The notes beneath the pieces are model-generated. The model made no database searches. It was not told the DNA's origin and worked only from the letters and a program-made list of their open reading frames with translations. DNA of 25,366 nucleotides from a virus. Position 1 is the first letter of the stretch, and each line of letters starts with the position of its first letter. Position numbers and translations under genes: made by a program. The stretch is taken from positions 1 through 25,366 of the IMG/VR virus record IMGVR_UViG_3300044634_001881; one strand, 5' to 3'. Shown here piece by piece: positions 14,256 through 19,833 of the stretch.

Positions 14256-14852
14256 TTATAACTTCCAAAACGGATATTCTGTTACCCAAATTGGTAACGA
14301 ATATCTGTCTTCATTAATTTCTTCTACGACGTGCCTATATTGGTAAGGCTTTGATGGGAATATTACAAGATCTCCTGGTTGAGGTGTGTATTCATAATTA
14401 AGCTCTGGAAACTTAAGCTTTCCACCAGATGCCATGCTATTTAAATAAATAACTCCACCATACTTAAAGTGCAAGTTTACTCCACCATCTGTGTCTACAT
14501 GTTCTGCAACTATTGCACCCTTAGATTGTTTTGCTAAAAAGAAACTGCAAACCATTAAATCTTTTTTATTATTATAGATTTCTTTTGCAGTTAGTTCGAC
14601 TCTTGGAAATATGCTTTCCCTAAGAATTGGTTCAATATCTTTTATCTTATCTAGCGTTAGCTCCGAGCGTTCTTTATAGTACCCATCTTTACCAAAAATA
14701 AGAGTTTTTCTAACCGTATCTTGCATGTCATCAGCCATATAAATATCTGGGTTATTCTCTATATAATTAATGAATAGACTTATTTCTTCCTGAGATAAAA
14801 AGTTTTTAATAACCTTGATCTCTTCAATTCCCATATCAGACTCAAACTTCAT
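14256..14852 (-). CDS. 2OG-Fe(II) oxygenase-like protein
   Basis: A 198-aa protein. The metal ligands are visible as H118 and D120 in EHVDTDGG and H174 in YRHVVEE, with R183 in EDRYSLPIW as the 2OG-binding Arg. Between them are the strands FKYGGVIYLN and GGKLKFPELNYEYTPQPGDLVIFPS, standard for prolyl-4-hydroxylase-like proteins. It is distinct in sequence from the other oxygenases in the window. The ATG at 14852 is preceded by TAAACT with a 6-nt gap, so it may be leaderless; an internal ATG at 14834 is an alternative. It is divergent from 14897. Confidence 0.85.
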   Translation of the reverse strand: MKFESDMGIEEIKVIKNFLSQEEISLFINYIENNPDIYMADDMQDTVRKTLIFGKDGYYKERSELTLDKIKDIEPILRESIFPRVELTAKEIYNNKKDLMVCSFFLAKQSKGAIVAEHVDTDGGVNLHFKYGGVIYLNSMASGGKLKFPELNYEYTPQPGDLVIFPSKPYQYRHVVEEINEDRYSLPIWVTEYPFWKL

Positions 14853-14858
14853 ATAATA

Positions 14859-14864
14859 AGTTTA
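14859..14864 (-). promoter_or_regulatory. Weak -10 (TAAACT) for 14256-14852
   Basis: Minus-strand TAAACT lies 6 nt before the ATG at 14852. It fits the TANNNT form and the leaderless spacing seen elsewhere, but the match is weak. Confidence 0.35.
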
Positions 14865-14884
14865 CCATAGAAGCCGATAAATGA

Positions 14885-14890
14885 TATAAT
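14885..14890 (+). promoter_or_regulatory. Leaderless extended -10 promoter for 14897
   Basis: TGATATAAT with the hexamer ending 6 nt before the ATG at 14897. No -35. It is divergent from the oxygenase gene to the left. Confidence 0.6.
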
Positions 14891-14896
14891 TAAATT

Positions 14897-15088
14897 ATGA
14901 CAAAAGACGAGCTTGTTGAGATTATGTCCAATTCTGTTGAGGAGACAAACAGAAGGCATGCGACTAGCAGGAATATGCCAATGGATGAGTATGAGGTTTT
15001 GGCTAAATGGAACCGCCCTAACCTGGACTATACAAACGAAATGATCGTTGAAGAGCTCGTTCGAAAAAATATAATTTCGGTCGAATAA
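14897..15088 (+). CDS. 63-aa module protein, copy A
   Basis: A 63-aa, mostly helical protein. Its sequence lines up with the gene at 15393-15581 and with the C-terminal 59 residues of the DNA methyltransferase at 16985-17875. The shared pattern is (K/D)E(V/L)(I/V)xx(L/I)M(T/S)N near the start, an N-R or MN step at about 18, and a final TN-x-M-(I/L)-x-(D/E)-x-LV/LM...(I/V)I. The repeat suggests a small docking or regulatory module. It has its own -10 with a leaderless start. Function unknown. Confidence 0.75.
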   Translation: MTKDELVEIMSNSVEETNRRHATSRNMPMDEYEVLAKWNRPNLDYTNEMIVEELVRKNIISVE

Positions 15089-15183
15089 AGCTCGATTTTA
15101 AATTCGGCGGAATAGAGATACCAATGCACACAAACCCACAATATGTGATATATGTGCAATATTCCTAAGTATCCGAGATATGC

Positions 15184-15189
15184 TATAAT
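15184..15189 (+). promoter_or_regulatory. Leaderless extended -10 promoter for 15196
   Basis: TGCTATAAT with the hexamer ending 6 nt before the ATG at 15196. No -35 and no ribosome site. Confidence 0.6.
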
Positions 15190-15195
15190 CTACAT

Positions 15196-15393
15196 ATGGG
15201 AGACGTAACTTTCTTTGATCTATTTGATCCTAACCAGCCTAGGTCTGACAAGGAATTAATCGAATCCCGCCTAGCTATATGCAATACATGCGAATGGTTT
15301 GACAAGCGCCTGGTTAAATGTCGTAAATGTGGTTGCTTTATGAAATTGAAAAGTACGCTTAAACAGGCGGAATGTCCGATTGGTAAATGGTAA
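15196..15393 (+). CDS. Zinc-ribbon protein, paralogue of 9082-9318
   Basis: A 65-aa protein with C29-x2-C32, C42-x2-C45-x-C47 and C60 before the terminal KW. The C-terminal ~37 residues match the minus-strand gene at 9082-9318 (IC..C, C+KCGCFM.LK, AECP..KW). The N-terminus differs: acidic and Pro-containing (FDLFDPNQPRSDKE). It is likely a zinc-binding module. It shares an operon with the 62-aa module gene that follows, coupled by TAATG. No function is known to me for this family. Confidence 0.8.
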   Translation: MGDVTFFDLFDPNQPRSDKELIESRLAICNTCEWFDKRLVKCRKCGCFMKLKSTLKQAECPIGKW

Positions 15394-15581
15394 TGTATAG
15401 AGACGAAGTAATAGCATTAATGACAAATGCTGTAAATGACATGAATAGAAAAAGAGCTATTGAAATGGGTATACCGTCTCAGGGGCTTGAAGATAGTATT
15501 CAGGCAATGCAAGATGAGTTAAATAATGTCAACGGTATGCTATATGACACATTGGTTGACAATGGAGTTATAAGGACTTAA
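15393..15581 (+). CDS. 62-aa module protein, copy B
   Basis: A 62-aa, helix-rich protein, the second copy of the module in 14897-15088. It also resembles residues 238-296 of the methyltransferase: DEVIALMTNAV with EVIDLMTKEI, and LNNVNGMLYDTLVDNGVI with LNRVNGILFDLLMQHGVI. I take the start as the ATG at 15393, which overlaps the stop of the zinc-ribbon gene; an ATG two codons earlier is equally possible. The match to the methyltransferase tail suggests a shared partner or function. Confidence 0.78.
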   Translation: MYRDEVIALMTNAVNDMNRKRAIEMGIPSQGLEDSIQAMQDELNNVNGMLYDTLVDNGVIRT

Positions 15582-15596
15582 AGTCTTTATTCAGGC

Positions 15597-15616
15597 TGTG
15601 GAGTTTGTTTTCCACA
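15597..15616 (+). other. Small hairpin between module gene and oxygenase pair
   Basis: TGTGGA and TCCACA pair over 6 bp around an 8-nt loop, with no U-tract. A weaker inverted repeat (AAGGACTT/AAGTCTTT) covers the stop codon of the upstream gene. Either could be a weak terminator or stability element. Confidence 0.35.
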
Positions 15617-15659
15617 AGTACAGTTTCCGTTACACATAGTTATATGATACACTATAATC

Positions 15660-16325
15660 ATGGAAGATATTCTTAATTTTAAACCCTTTGTGTCAAAGGA
15701 TTTCCTACCCCAAGAAATTTACGATGTAGTGTATGATGCTGTAAACTCTCAAATTGCTAAGAACTTAGCCGAAGGCAAAGATGCCTATGCAGAACCTTTT
15801 AGTAAGGCTGTATGTGAAAACAATGGATTTATTATCTTGTTTGAGTGTGTTCCAGAATATGTGTATGACTTCCTTAAAGAGAAGATGTCAGAAGCCTTTG
15901 GAGTAAAGGCAGCTAGACCAAATTTGCTTTTTGCTAGATATACACACGATTCTGGATTTGCTCCTAGGCTATTGCCACATGCTGATAGAGCTGTAAAGAC
16001 TCAGTCTATTACTATGACAGTTGAGCTAGATTCTACACTTGATTGGGATATTTATGTTCAAGATGATAGATTTAAGCTAGAAAAGAATTCAGCAGTGTTT
16101 TTCTCAGGATCTCATCAAACACACTTTAGACCACACCAGGAGTTTAGTAAGGATGATTATTACGATATCCTGCTAGTTCAAGGACCTATTGATGCACCAG
16201 ATCAGGATGAAATGACTAACGAAAATCACTTCAATGATATGGACAAGAGAGCTGGACATTTTATTACTAAGTACAGTGATGTCTTAGAAGGATCGCTAAA
16301 GGGTGCAAAAAACGTCAATGAATAA
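15660..16325 (+). CDS. 2OG-Fe(II) oxygenase-like protein, tandem copy 1
   Basis: A 221-aa protein. LPHADRA at 105-111 gives H107 and D109, and FFSGSHQTHFRP at 147-158 gives H152/H155 and R157. Between lie TMTVELDSTLDWDIYV and LEKNSAVFF strands, consistent with a cupin-type dioxygenase core. The following gene has the same residues at the same positions, so this is a tandem duplication. The ATG is only 1 nt after a TATAAT, so that hexamer cannot serve as its -10 in the usual way; TATGAT at 15643-15648 fits better. The family is not one I can name with certainty. Confidence 0.7.
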   Translation: MEDILNFKPFVSKDFLPQEIYDVVYDAVNSQIAKNLAEGKDAYAEPFSKAVCENNGFIILFECVPEYVYDFLKEKMSEAFGVKAARPNLLFARYTHDSGFAPRLLPHADRAVKTQSITMTVELDSTLDWDIYVQDDRFKLEKNSAVFFSGSHQTHFRPHQEFSKDDYYDILLVQGPIDAPDQDEMTNENHFNDMDKRAGHFITKYSDVLEGSLKGAKNVNE

Positions 16326-16995
16326 GCATGATGCGCTGTATAACTTTAAACCTGTCCTTATAGATAATGTCTTTACTCAGGAAGAATATGACTCTGTTTA
16401 TAACAGCGTAAATGCTGTATTCCCTCAAGAGCTAAGCTCTGATGTACCCCCAGATTCTGGATACTTTAATGCTGGAGACATAGGCTATTTTGCTTATACT
16501 AGAGGATTCGAAGATATTGTTTATAAGAAGCTACTAGAGCTTACTAAAGAATATGGCAACATGGATGCTATTGAACCTAGAGTTCACTTTGCAAGATATA
16601 CCACAAAAACAGGATTTCCTCCTATGCTAAGACCACACAATGATCTAGGTGTTGAGACATCTGCACTTACATTCTCTGTTCAGCTAGATAGTACATTTGA
16701 TTGGGAGCTATGTGCTGTAGACACTTGCATTACCCTCAAAAAAAATCAAGCAATGCTGTTTTCTGGATCTCACCAAATACATTGGAGACCAGTAAAAGAA
16801 TTTGGTCCAGACGACTACTTTGACATTATGGTATGCCAGATGTATCTGGACAATGAAGGATTGACACAAGAGCATCAGGACAAGATGTTTGAGCTTAAGC
16901 TAAAAACCATTGAAAAGTACTTCCAGCTATTCCCAGAAATGGTCAATAATTTGCCTAGGGATATTAATATGGCGAATATGCGCAATGTTAAATAA
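16318..16995 (+). CDS. 2OG-Fe(II) oxygenase-like protein, tandem copy 2
   Basis: A 225-aa paralogue of the previous gene. I start it at the ATG at 16318, overlapping the upstream stop by 8 nt, rather than the GTG at 16303; the MNKHDALYNFKP start aligns with the neighbour's MEDILNFKP. The proposed ligands RPHND (H107, D109) and SGSHQIHWRP (H152/H155, R157) are in identical positions. Residues from about 180 differ more and may set substrate preference. It overlaps the methyltransferase start, so all three genes are probably one transcript. Confidence 0.72.
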   Translation: MNKHDALYNFKPVLIDNVFTQEEYDSVYNSVNAVFPQELSSDVPPDSGYFNAGDIGYFAYTRGFEDIVYKKLLELTKEYGNMDAIEPRVHFARYTTKTGFPPMLRPHNDLGVETSALTFSVQLDSTFDWELCAVDTCITLKKNQAMLFSGSHQIHWRPVKEFGPDDYFDIMVCQMYLDNEGLTQEHQDKMFELKLKTIEKYFQLFPEMVNNLPRDINMANMRNVK

Positions 16996-17875
16996 CAGAT
17001 ATTACAATGGAGACGCTGCAGAGGCCTTTCTAGCCCCTGAAAGTATTGACCTATTCATAACACATCCACCATACTTTAATACCCACCACGATGCGTATGG
17101 CAATGCTGAAGACCAATTACAGAACACCACCAAAAGAGAAGTTTTTGTAGATAAGATTATAGCTGTTATCAAGCACATGGAGATGGCTTTAAAGGATGAT
17201 GGCACAATCCTTATCTTATTTCCAACAGATGAGAATATCTATAGAATTATTGAAAAGATCAATACAGAGACAAGCTTGAAATATGGTCCATTGTTCTTTT
17301 GGGATTTTACCAATAGCCCTCATGTCAAAGAAGTAATTGGCAAAGAGAATAACATTATCTTAAACCTTCACAAGGGTTCTCAGATGGTTAATACTAGCTA
17401 TAAAGTAGACACCCACACTTTAGCATACCCCTGGATTCTTTCCGATAAATTAAAATCAAAAAGCCATGTCGCATTTATTAACGATTCAGCACCAGAAATA
17501 ATTTATGAAATATTGATCAATAGATACTCTAAGCCAGGAGATGTCGTAGCAGACATTATGGCTGGAACTGGTTCTGCTTTAGCTGTAGCCAGAAGACTAG
17601 GAAGACAGACTGTTTACAATGACGTATCTCCAGAACAGTTAAAGCTCGCAAAAATAATAATAGATGATGAGCCAGAGCTCGAAATAGACTTAAGAAGAAA
17701 AGAGGTTATCGACCTAATGACCAAAGAGATCATAGAAATGAATATTCAGCTAGCCAGCAATAAGTCGATAACTGATGAACAGGCTAAGGAGTATGCTCAG
17801 CAGACTGCTCCAGAGCTTAATAGGGTTAATGGGATTTTATTTGATCTGCTTATGCAGCATGGGGTTATTAAGTAA
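16985..17875 (+). CDS. Beta-class DNA methyltransferase with C-terminal module
   Basis: A 296-aa protein starting at the ATG at 16985, inside the end of the upstream gene. Motif IV is THPPYF (26-31), followed by NTHHDAYGN, and motif I is ADIMAGTGS (189-197), followed by LAVARRLGR. The order IV before I marks the beta class of N6-adenine or N4-cytosine methyltransferases; THPPY instead of TSPPY or DPPY is unusual. Residues 238-296 are a third copy of the ~60-aa module seen alone at 14897-15088 and 15393-15581. No restriction gene is nearby, so it is an orphan, perhaps protecting phage DNA or acting in regulation. Confidence 0.88.
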   Translation: MLNNRYYNGDAAEAFLAPESIDLFITHPPYFNTHHDAYGNAEDQLQNTTKREVFVDKIIAVIKHMEMALKDDGTILILFPTDENIYRIIEKINTETSLKYGPLFFWDFTNSPHVKEVIGKENNIILNLHKGSQMVNTSYKVDTHTLAYPWILSDKLKSKSHVAFINDSAPEIIYEILINRYSKPGDVVADIMAGTGSALAVARRLGRQTVYNDVSPEQLKLAKIIIDDEPELEIDLRRKEVIDLMTKEIIEMNIQLASNKSITDEQAKEYAQQTAPELNRVNGILFDLLMQHGVIK

Positions 17876-17974
17876 ATACCGCCAAATCTGAAAAAATTTT
17901 TAAAATAGCCAAAATCTGAATATTTTACAATTGTGTATGATACAGAAAAGAAATAAAAAAAGCAAGTAAGATTA

Positions 17975-17998
17975 GTGAGCACTCACCCGCCTTTTTTT
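17975..17998 (+). terminator. Hairpin plus T-tract after methyltransferase
   Basis: GTGA/TCAC forms a short stem around a 4-nt loop, followed by CCGCC and seven T. It is a weak but plausible rightward intrinsic terminator for the methyltransferase operon. Confidence 0.45.
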
Positions 17999-18002
17999 GT
18001 AA

Positions 18003-18036
18003 GCAGTAGTGCCACCATTTTTGTGAACACTACTGC
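18003..18036 (-). terminator. 9-bp inverted repeat, bidirectional terminator candidate
   Basis: GCAGTAGTG and CACTACTGC pair perfectly over 9 bp with a 16-nt loop. A third copy of the ACTACTGCC end lies at about 18054-18062. It directly follows the last leftward early gene and would stop that transcript; A/T-rich tracts flank both sides. Confidence 0.5.
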
Positions 18037-18046
18037 CACCTTTTGT

Positions 18047-18214
18047 TTATGCGACTACTGCCAAGCCTAAGTTTTTTTGCTTACGCAATTCCCCACACTT
18101 GACTAGGTCGTGTCCCTTGTTCCATTGCTTGCGGTCAAGGTAGTAGCTCAAGAAAGTTTCCTGAGTGTAGTGGCAGTTAGTACAAGCAGTCTTGCGATAC
18201 ATTGTTGTTGTCAT
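18047..18214 (-). CDS. Small CxxCH protein (early, leftward)
   Basis: A 55-aa protein: a basic N-terminus, C11-x2-C14-H15, and later C40 in an HDLVKCGELRKQK segment. This may be a small zinc-binding fold. The ATG at 18214 overlaps the stop of the upstream gene (TAATG), so it is the third of three coupled tiny genes driven from the promoter at 18504-18532. I do not recognise the family. Tiny early proteins of this kind in phages often target host functions, but nothing here proves it. Confidence 0.6.
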   Translation of the reverse strand: MTTTMYRKTACTNCHYTQETFLSYYLDRKQWNKGHDLVKCGELRKQKNLGLAVVA

Positions 18215-18312
18215 TAGTTATTTTCCTTTTCATTTATTGCGATTGTTAGTGAGGTAATACCTGAGATAGCATTGTCAAATTCTTCCCAAGTGTCAAAGGT
18301 TAGTGTTATCAT
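18214..18312 (-). CDS. 32-aa hypothetical protein (early, leftward)
   Basis: A 32-aa acidic-to-neutral peptide (MITLTFDTWEEFDNAI...) between two coupled neighbours. Its start overlaps the upstream TAA and its stop overlaps the next ATG. That double TAATG overlap, rather than its sequence, is the reason to accept it. Function unknown. Confidence 0.55.
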   Translation of the reverse strand: MITLTFDTWEEFDNAISGITSLTIAINEKENN

Positions 18313-18482
18313 TAGTCATCTCCTACAATTTCAAATTCTTCTTCCTGAAGTTTAGCCTTGATTTCCATAATCAGCAAGTCCCTAAAGTTGATTCTATCCT
18401 TAGCGTTTACCTTGAAGGTCATTTCGGTCATCTCAGTCATAACCTCATCCACTATGTCTATTACTCGCATTTTTCTAGCCAT
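18312..18482 (-). CDS. 56-aa hypothetical protein (early, leftward)
   Basis: A 56-aa protein with a basic start (MARKMRV) and a Met/Glu/Lys-rich helical body. Its ATG at 18482 follows an AAAGGATA ribosome-site-like stretch and the ATGTC-box promoter at 18504-18532. It heads a three-gene coupled operon. No recognisable family. Confidence 0.62.
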   Translation of the reverse strand: MARKMRVIDIVDEVMTEMTEMTFKVNAKDRINFRDLLIMEIKAKLQEEEFEIVGDD

Positions 18483-18503
18483 TTGTTTATCCTTTCTAAT
18501 CTA

Positions 18504-18532
18504 AACCTAGCATAACCTACCGACATTTATAC
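18504..18532 (-). promoter_or_regulatory. ATGTC-box promoter, leftward, TAGGTT -10
   Basis: On the minus strand: ATGTCGGTAGGTTATGC, then -10 TAGGTT, with the box starting exactly 17 nt before the -10. An extended TGC precedes the hexamer. The -35 position reads GTATAA, which is poor. The ATGTC box directly follows the TAA of the gene at 18527-18652. Confidence 0.8.
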
Positions 18533-18652
18533 TCTGTAAACACTTACAACATCTGCCATTGAGATGCCTTCCTGTGCTAGGTAGAATCCCCAGTTATCTC
18601 CTGGGTAAATCTCAACTTTTCCATTTGTAAAGGTAATCTGGACTTTTTCCAT
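18527..18652 (-). CDS. 41-aa hypothetical protein (early, leftward)
   Basis: A 41-aa protein (MEKVQITFTNGKVEIYPGDNWGFYLAQEGISM...) with a beta-then-helix look and no known family. It is the first leftward early gene, driven by the ATGTC-box promoter at 18695-18723. Its stop codon touches the ATGTC box of the next promoter. Confidence 0.62.
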   Translation of the reverse strand: MEKVQITFTNGKVEIYPGDNWGFYLAQEGISMADVVSVYRV

Positions 18653-18694
18653 TTTACACTTCCTTTCTTTTATCTAATCTTTCTTTATACTTAG

Positions 18695-18723
18695 AGCCTA
18701 TCACTAGCTACCGACATTTCTGC
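18695..18723 (-). promoter_or_regulatory. ATGTC-box promoter, leftward, TAGGCT -10
   Basis: On the minus strand: ATGTCGGTAGCTAGTGA, then -10 TAGGCT, 17-nt spacing, with an extended TGA. The -35 position (GCAGAA) does not fit TTGACA. It drives the 41-aa gene at 18527-18652, after a leader with an AAAGGAAGT-like ribosome site. Confidence 0.8.
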
Positions 18724-18754
18724 CCATTTTACAAGACATTTCTATACAAACTTT

Positions 18755-18775
18755 TACCCTGTTTTTTGTAGGGTA
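18755..18775. other. 6-bp hairpin in the divergent control region
   Basis: TACCCT and AGGGTA pair perfectly around a 9-nt loop containing six T. It lies between the two divergent promoters. It could be an operator or a small RNA structure. Confidence 0.4.
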
Positions 18776-18813
18776 TCTACAACAATTGCGACACGCCCGA
18801 CGCCGTGCGCCAC

Positions 18814-18833
18814 TGTGGATAACCTGTGGATAA
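18814..18833. promoter_or_regulatory. Two tandem DnaA-box sequences
   Basis: TGTGGATAA occurs twice, at 18814-18822 and 18825-18833, 11 bp apart. Its complement TTATCCACA is the classical DnaA-box consensus. They sit about 50 bp upstream of the first rightward promoter in a GC-rich patch. They could mark an origin or DnaA-dependent early transcription. Confidence 0.6.
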
Positions 18834-18873
18834 CTCCGTTATGAGAATGTTATAAGACACGCTGAATTATCTC

Positions 18874-18902
18874 CCCCGAATGTCGGTGGTTTGTGATAGG
18901 GT
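18874..18902 (+). promoter_or_regulatory. ATGTC-box promoter, rightward, TAGGGT -10
   Basis: ATGTCGGTGGTTTGTGA, then -10 TAGGGT, spacing 17, with an extended TGA. The -35 position (CCCCGA) is not a match. It drives the zinc-ribbon gene at 18931. Confidence 0.8.
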
Positions 18903-18930
18903 TTTAGTAAGTCAAAAGAAAGGAAACCAA

Positions 18931-19071
18931 ATGGACTTGATGTGTATCTACTGCGAAGGTGTCTACACTAGCGATACAGTTGTGTGCCACAGCTGTAATG
19001 AATACAAGGGGCTTATGCCACTAGATTCAGCTATTGACTATCTAGACCTTGACCCTAATGACTTTTCATAA
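18931..19071 (+). CDS. 46-aa zinc-ribbon protein (early)
   Basis: A 46-aa protein with C5-x2-C8 and C19-x2-C22, a simple four-cysteine zinc ribbon, followed by an acidic helical end. I start at 18931 because an AAAGAAAGG ribosome site precedes it; an ATG at 18880 in the same frame is part of the promoter's ATGTC box. Small zinc ribbons in phages may bind nucleic acid or host proteins; no specific partner can be seen. Confidence 0.68.
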   Translation: MDLMCIYCEGVYTSDTVVCHSCNEYKGLMPLDSAIDYLDLDPNDFS

Positions 19072-19094
19072 ATGTCATACCCCCATGCTAGGTT
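19066..19094 (+). promoter_or_regulatory. ATGTC-box promoter, ATGTCATAC variant, TAGGTT -10
   Basis: ATGTCATACCCCCATGC, then -10 TAGGTT, spacing 17, with an extended TGC. It starts right after the TAA of the zinc-ribbon gene. It drives the coupled gene set from 19119. The ATGTCATACCCC variant recurs at 21983-22011. Confidence 0.75.
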
Positions 19095-19118
19095 TGTAGT
19101 AATCGGAAAGGATACCTA

Positions 19119-19265
19119 ATGAAGCAATCAGTAATCACAGACACCACCATAACCACCATTGTGGCTAAGGCAGAGGACATCATCGACAGACCTCTAACCT
19201 ACATGGAAGGTGCTCTCATAGACTATGTTGTTAACCAGATTCGTTTTGGATTGGTGGAAAAGTAA
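19119..19265 (+). CDS. 48-aa hypothetical protein (early)
   Basis: A 48-aa protein, mildly acidic, with a Thr/Ile-rich start (VITDTTITTIVAKAEDI). It has an AAAGGATA ribosome-site-like stretch. Its stop overlaps the next ATG (TAATG), so translation is coupled. Unknown function. Confidence 0.6.
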   Translation: MKQSVITDTTITTIVAKAEDIIDRPLTYMEGALIDYVVNQIRFGLVEK

Positions 19266-19378
19266 TGATGTTTTATAACGGATTCAACTTGCTAATTGAC
19301 CTATTGTTAGTTATACTGGCGTATGAGGTTGGAATGTATTTTGGAACTAAGAGAGTAATTGAGAGGACAAAGAAATGA
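19265..19378 (+). CDS. 37-aa single-pass membrane protein (early)
   Basis: A 37-aa protein with a hydrophobic helix at residues 8-27 (NLLIDLLLVILAYEVGMYFG) and a basic tail (KRVIERTKK), so a small inner-membrane protein with a cytoplasmic basic end is likely. It is coupled on both sides (TAATG before, ATGA after). Unknown role; small membrane proteins at this point in phages can act in exclusion or lysis, but this is not shown. Confidence 0.6.
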   Translation: MMFYNGFNLLIDLLLVILAYEVGMYFGTKRVIERTKK

Positions 19379-19533
19379 CCGAAGAGATGTTTGATGAGTG
19401 GCTAGATGATGTTTACCCAACTTACAAAATTGCTGGCGTAGAACTATACCCCTCGCAAATACTAAAGAACTGCGACCCTATCGCATACAGAATTGCCCTA
19501 TCAGAAATTGAGGATGATGAAGATGACAATTGA
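19375..19533 (+). CDS. 52-aa acidic hypothetical protein (early)
   Basis: A 52-aa strongly acidic protein (start MTEEMFDEWLDDVYP, end EIEDDEDDN). Its ATG overlaps the upstream TGA. An acidic DNA-mimic function is a possible guess but has no direct support. Confidence 0.58.
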   Translation: MTEEMFDEWLDDVYPTYKIAGVELYPSQILKNCDPIAYRIALSEIEDDEDDN

Positions 19534-19618
19534 AGAATTAGAAACTTTGATTTATCAAATTGACCTAATGCTAACTGATGATGTTAGCCAACTATTCACA
19601 ACACCAGAGGAGAACTAA
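19523..19618 (+). CDS. 31-aa acidic peptide (early)
   Basis: A 31-aa peptide (MTIEELETLIYQIDLMLTDDV...) overlapping the end of the previous gene by 11 nt and ending just before the next ATG. Likely helical and acidic. Accepted because it fills the coupled operon; unknown function. Confidence 0.5.
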   Translation: MTIEELETLIYQIDLMLTDDVSQLFTTPEEN

Positions 19619-19753
19619 ATGGAATTGTTTTTGATTTTTGTAATCGTTGGTATTGCTATTTTTGTTGGAACTTCACTTGCCGCAGTTTTATTTCTGCTAC
19701 AAGAAAACAACAGGCTTGGCGAAGAGCTAGAAAAAAACCAACCGCCTTTCTAA
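19619..19753 (+). CDS. 44-aa single-pass membrane protein (early)
   Basis: A 44-aa protein with a long hydrophobic helix at residues 2-27 (ELFLIFVIVGIAIFVGTSLA, then AVLFLL) and a charged end (ENNRLGEELEKN). It is the last gene of the coupled set driven from 19066-19094, followed by a GC-rich hairpin at 19761-19776. Unknown function. Confidence 0.6.
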   Translation: MELFLIFVIVGIAIFVGTSLAAVLFLLQENNRLGEELEKNQPPF

Positions 19754-19760
19754 AACGACA

Positions 19761-19776
19761 CGCCCGACAGGGGGCG
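19761..19776 (+). terminator. GC-rich hairpin after the tiny-gene operon
   Basis: CGCCC and GGGCG form a 5-bp GC stem around a short loop, followed by a GGCGCCAGAT element. No U-tract, so a weak or factor-dependent terminator. The same GGCG(C)CCA element follows other early operons. Confidence 0.45.
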
Positions 19777-19833
19777 CCAGATCTTGATCCAAAAGTCAAT
19801 TACGTAGTCTATTAAAAATGTCCTAAAATTTAC

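Larger units (their letters stand above)
17876..18046. other. 171-bp convergent gap with terminator-like structures
   Basis: The methyltransferase operon ends at 17875 and the leftward early genes end at 18047. The gap holds a small hairpin with a seven-T tract (17975-17998) and a 9-bp perfect inverted repeat (18003-18036). No gene is seen. It probably stops transcription from both sides. Confidence 0.6.

Noticed and set aside
15653-15658. TATAAT 1 nt before the ATG at 15660 as its -10
   Set aside because: It would put the transcription start inside the gene; no nearby in-frame ATG follows. TATGAT at 15643-15648 fits better.
16985-17875. Restriction-modification system
   Set aside because: No endonuclease or specificity gene beside the methyltransferase; neighbours are oxygenase-like genes.
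18303-18515. Plus-strand 70-aa frame over the leftward tiny genes
   Set aside because: It has no ribosome site, contains unlikely hydrophobic and aromatic runs, and lies across three coupled minus-strand genes that have their own promoter.
18720-18880. tRNA or other small RNA gene in the control region
   Set aside because: No cloverleaf or conserved tRNA boxes; the GC-rich patch and hairpin fit a regulatory region.
18880-18930. ATG at 18880 as the start of the 46-aa zinc-ribbon gene
   Set aside because: It is the ATG of the ATGTC promoter box, upstream of the expected transcription start.
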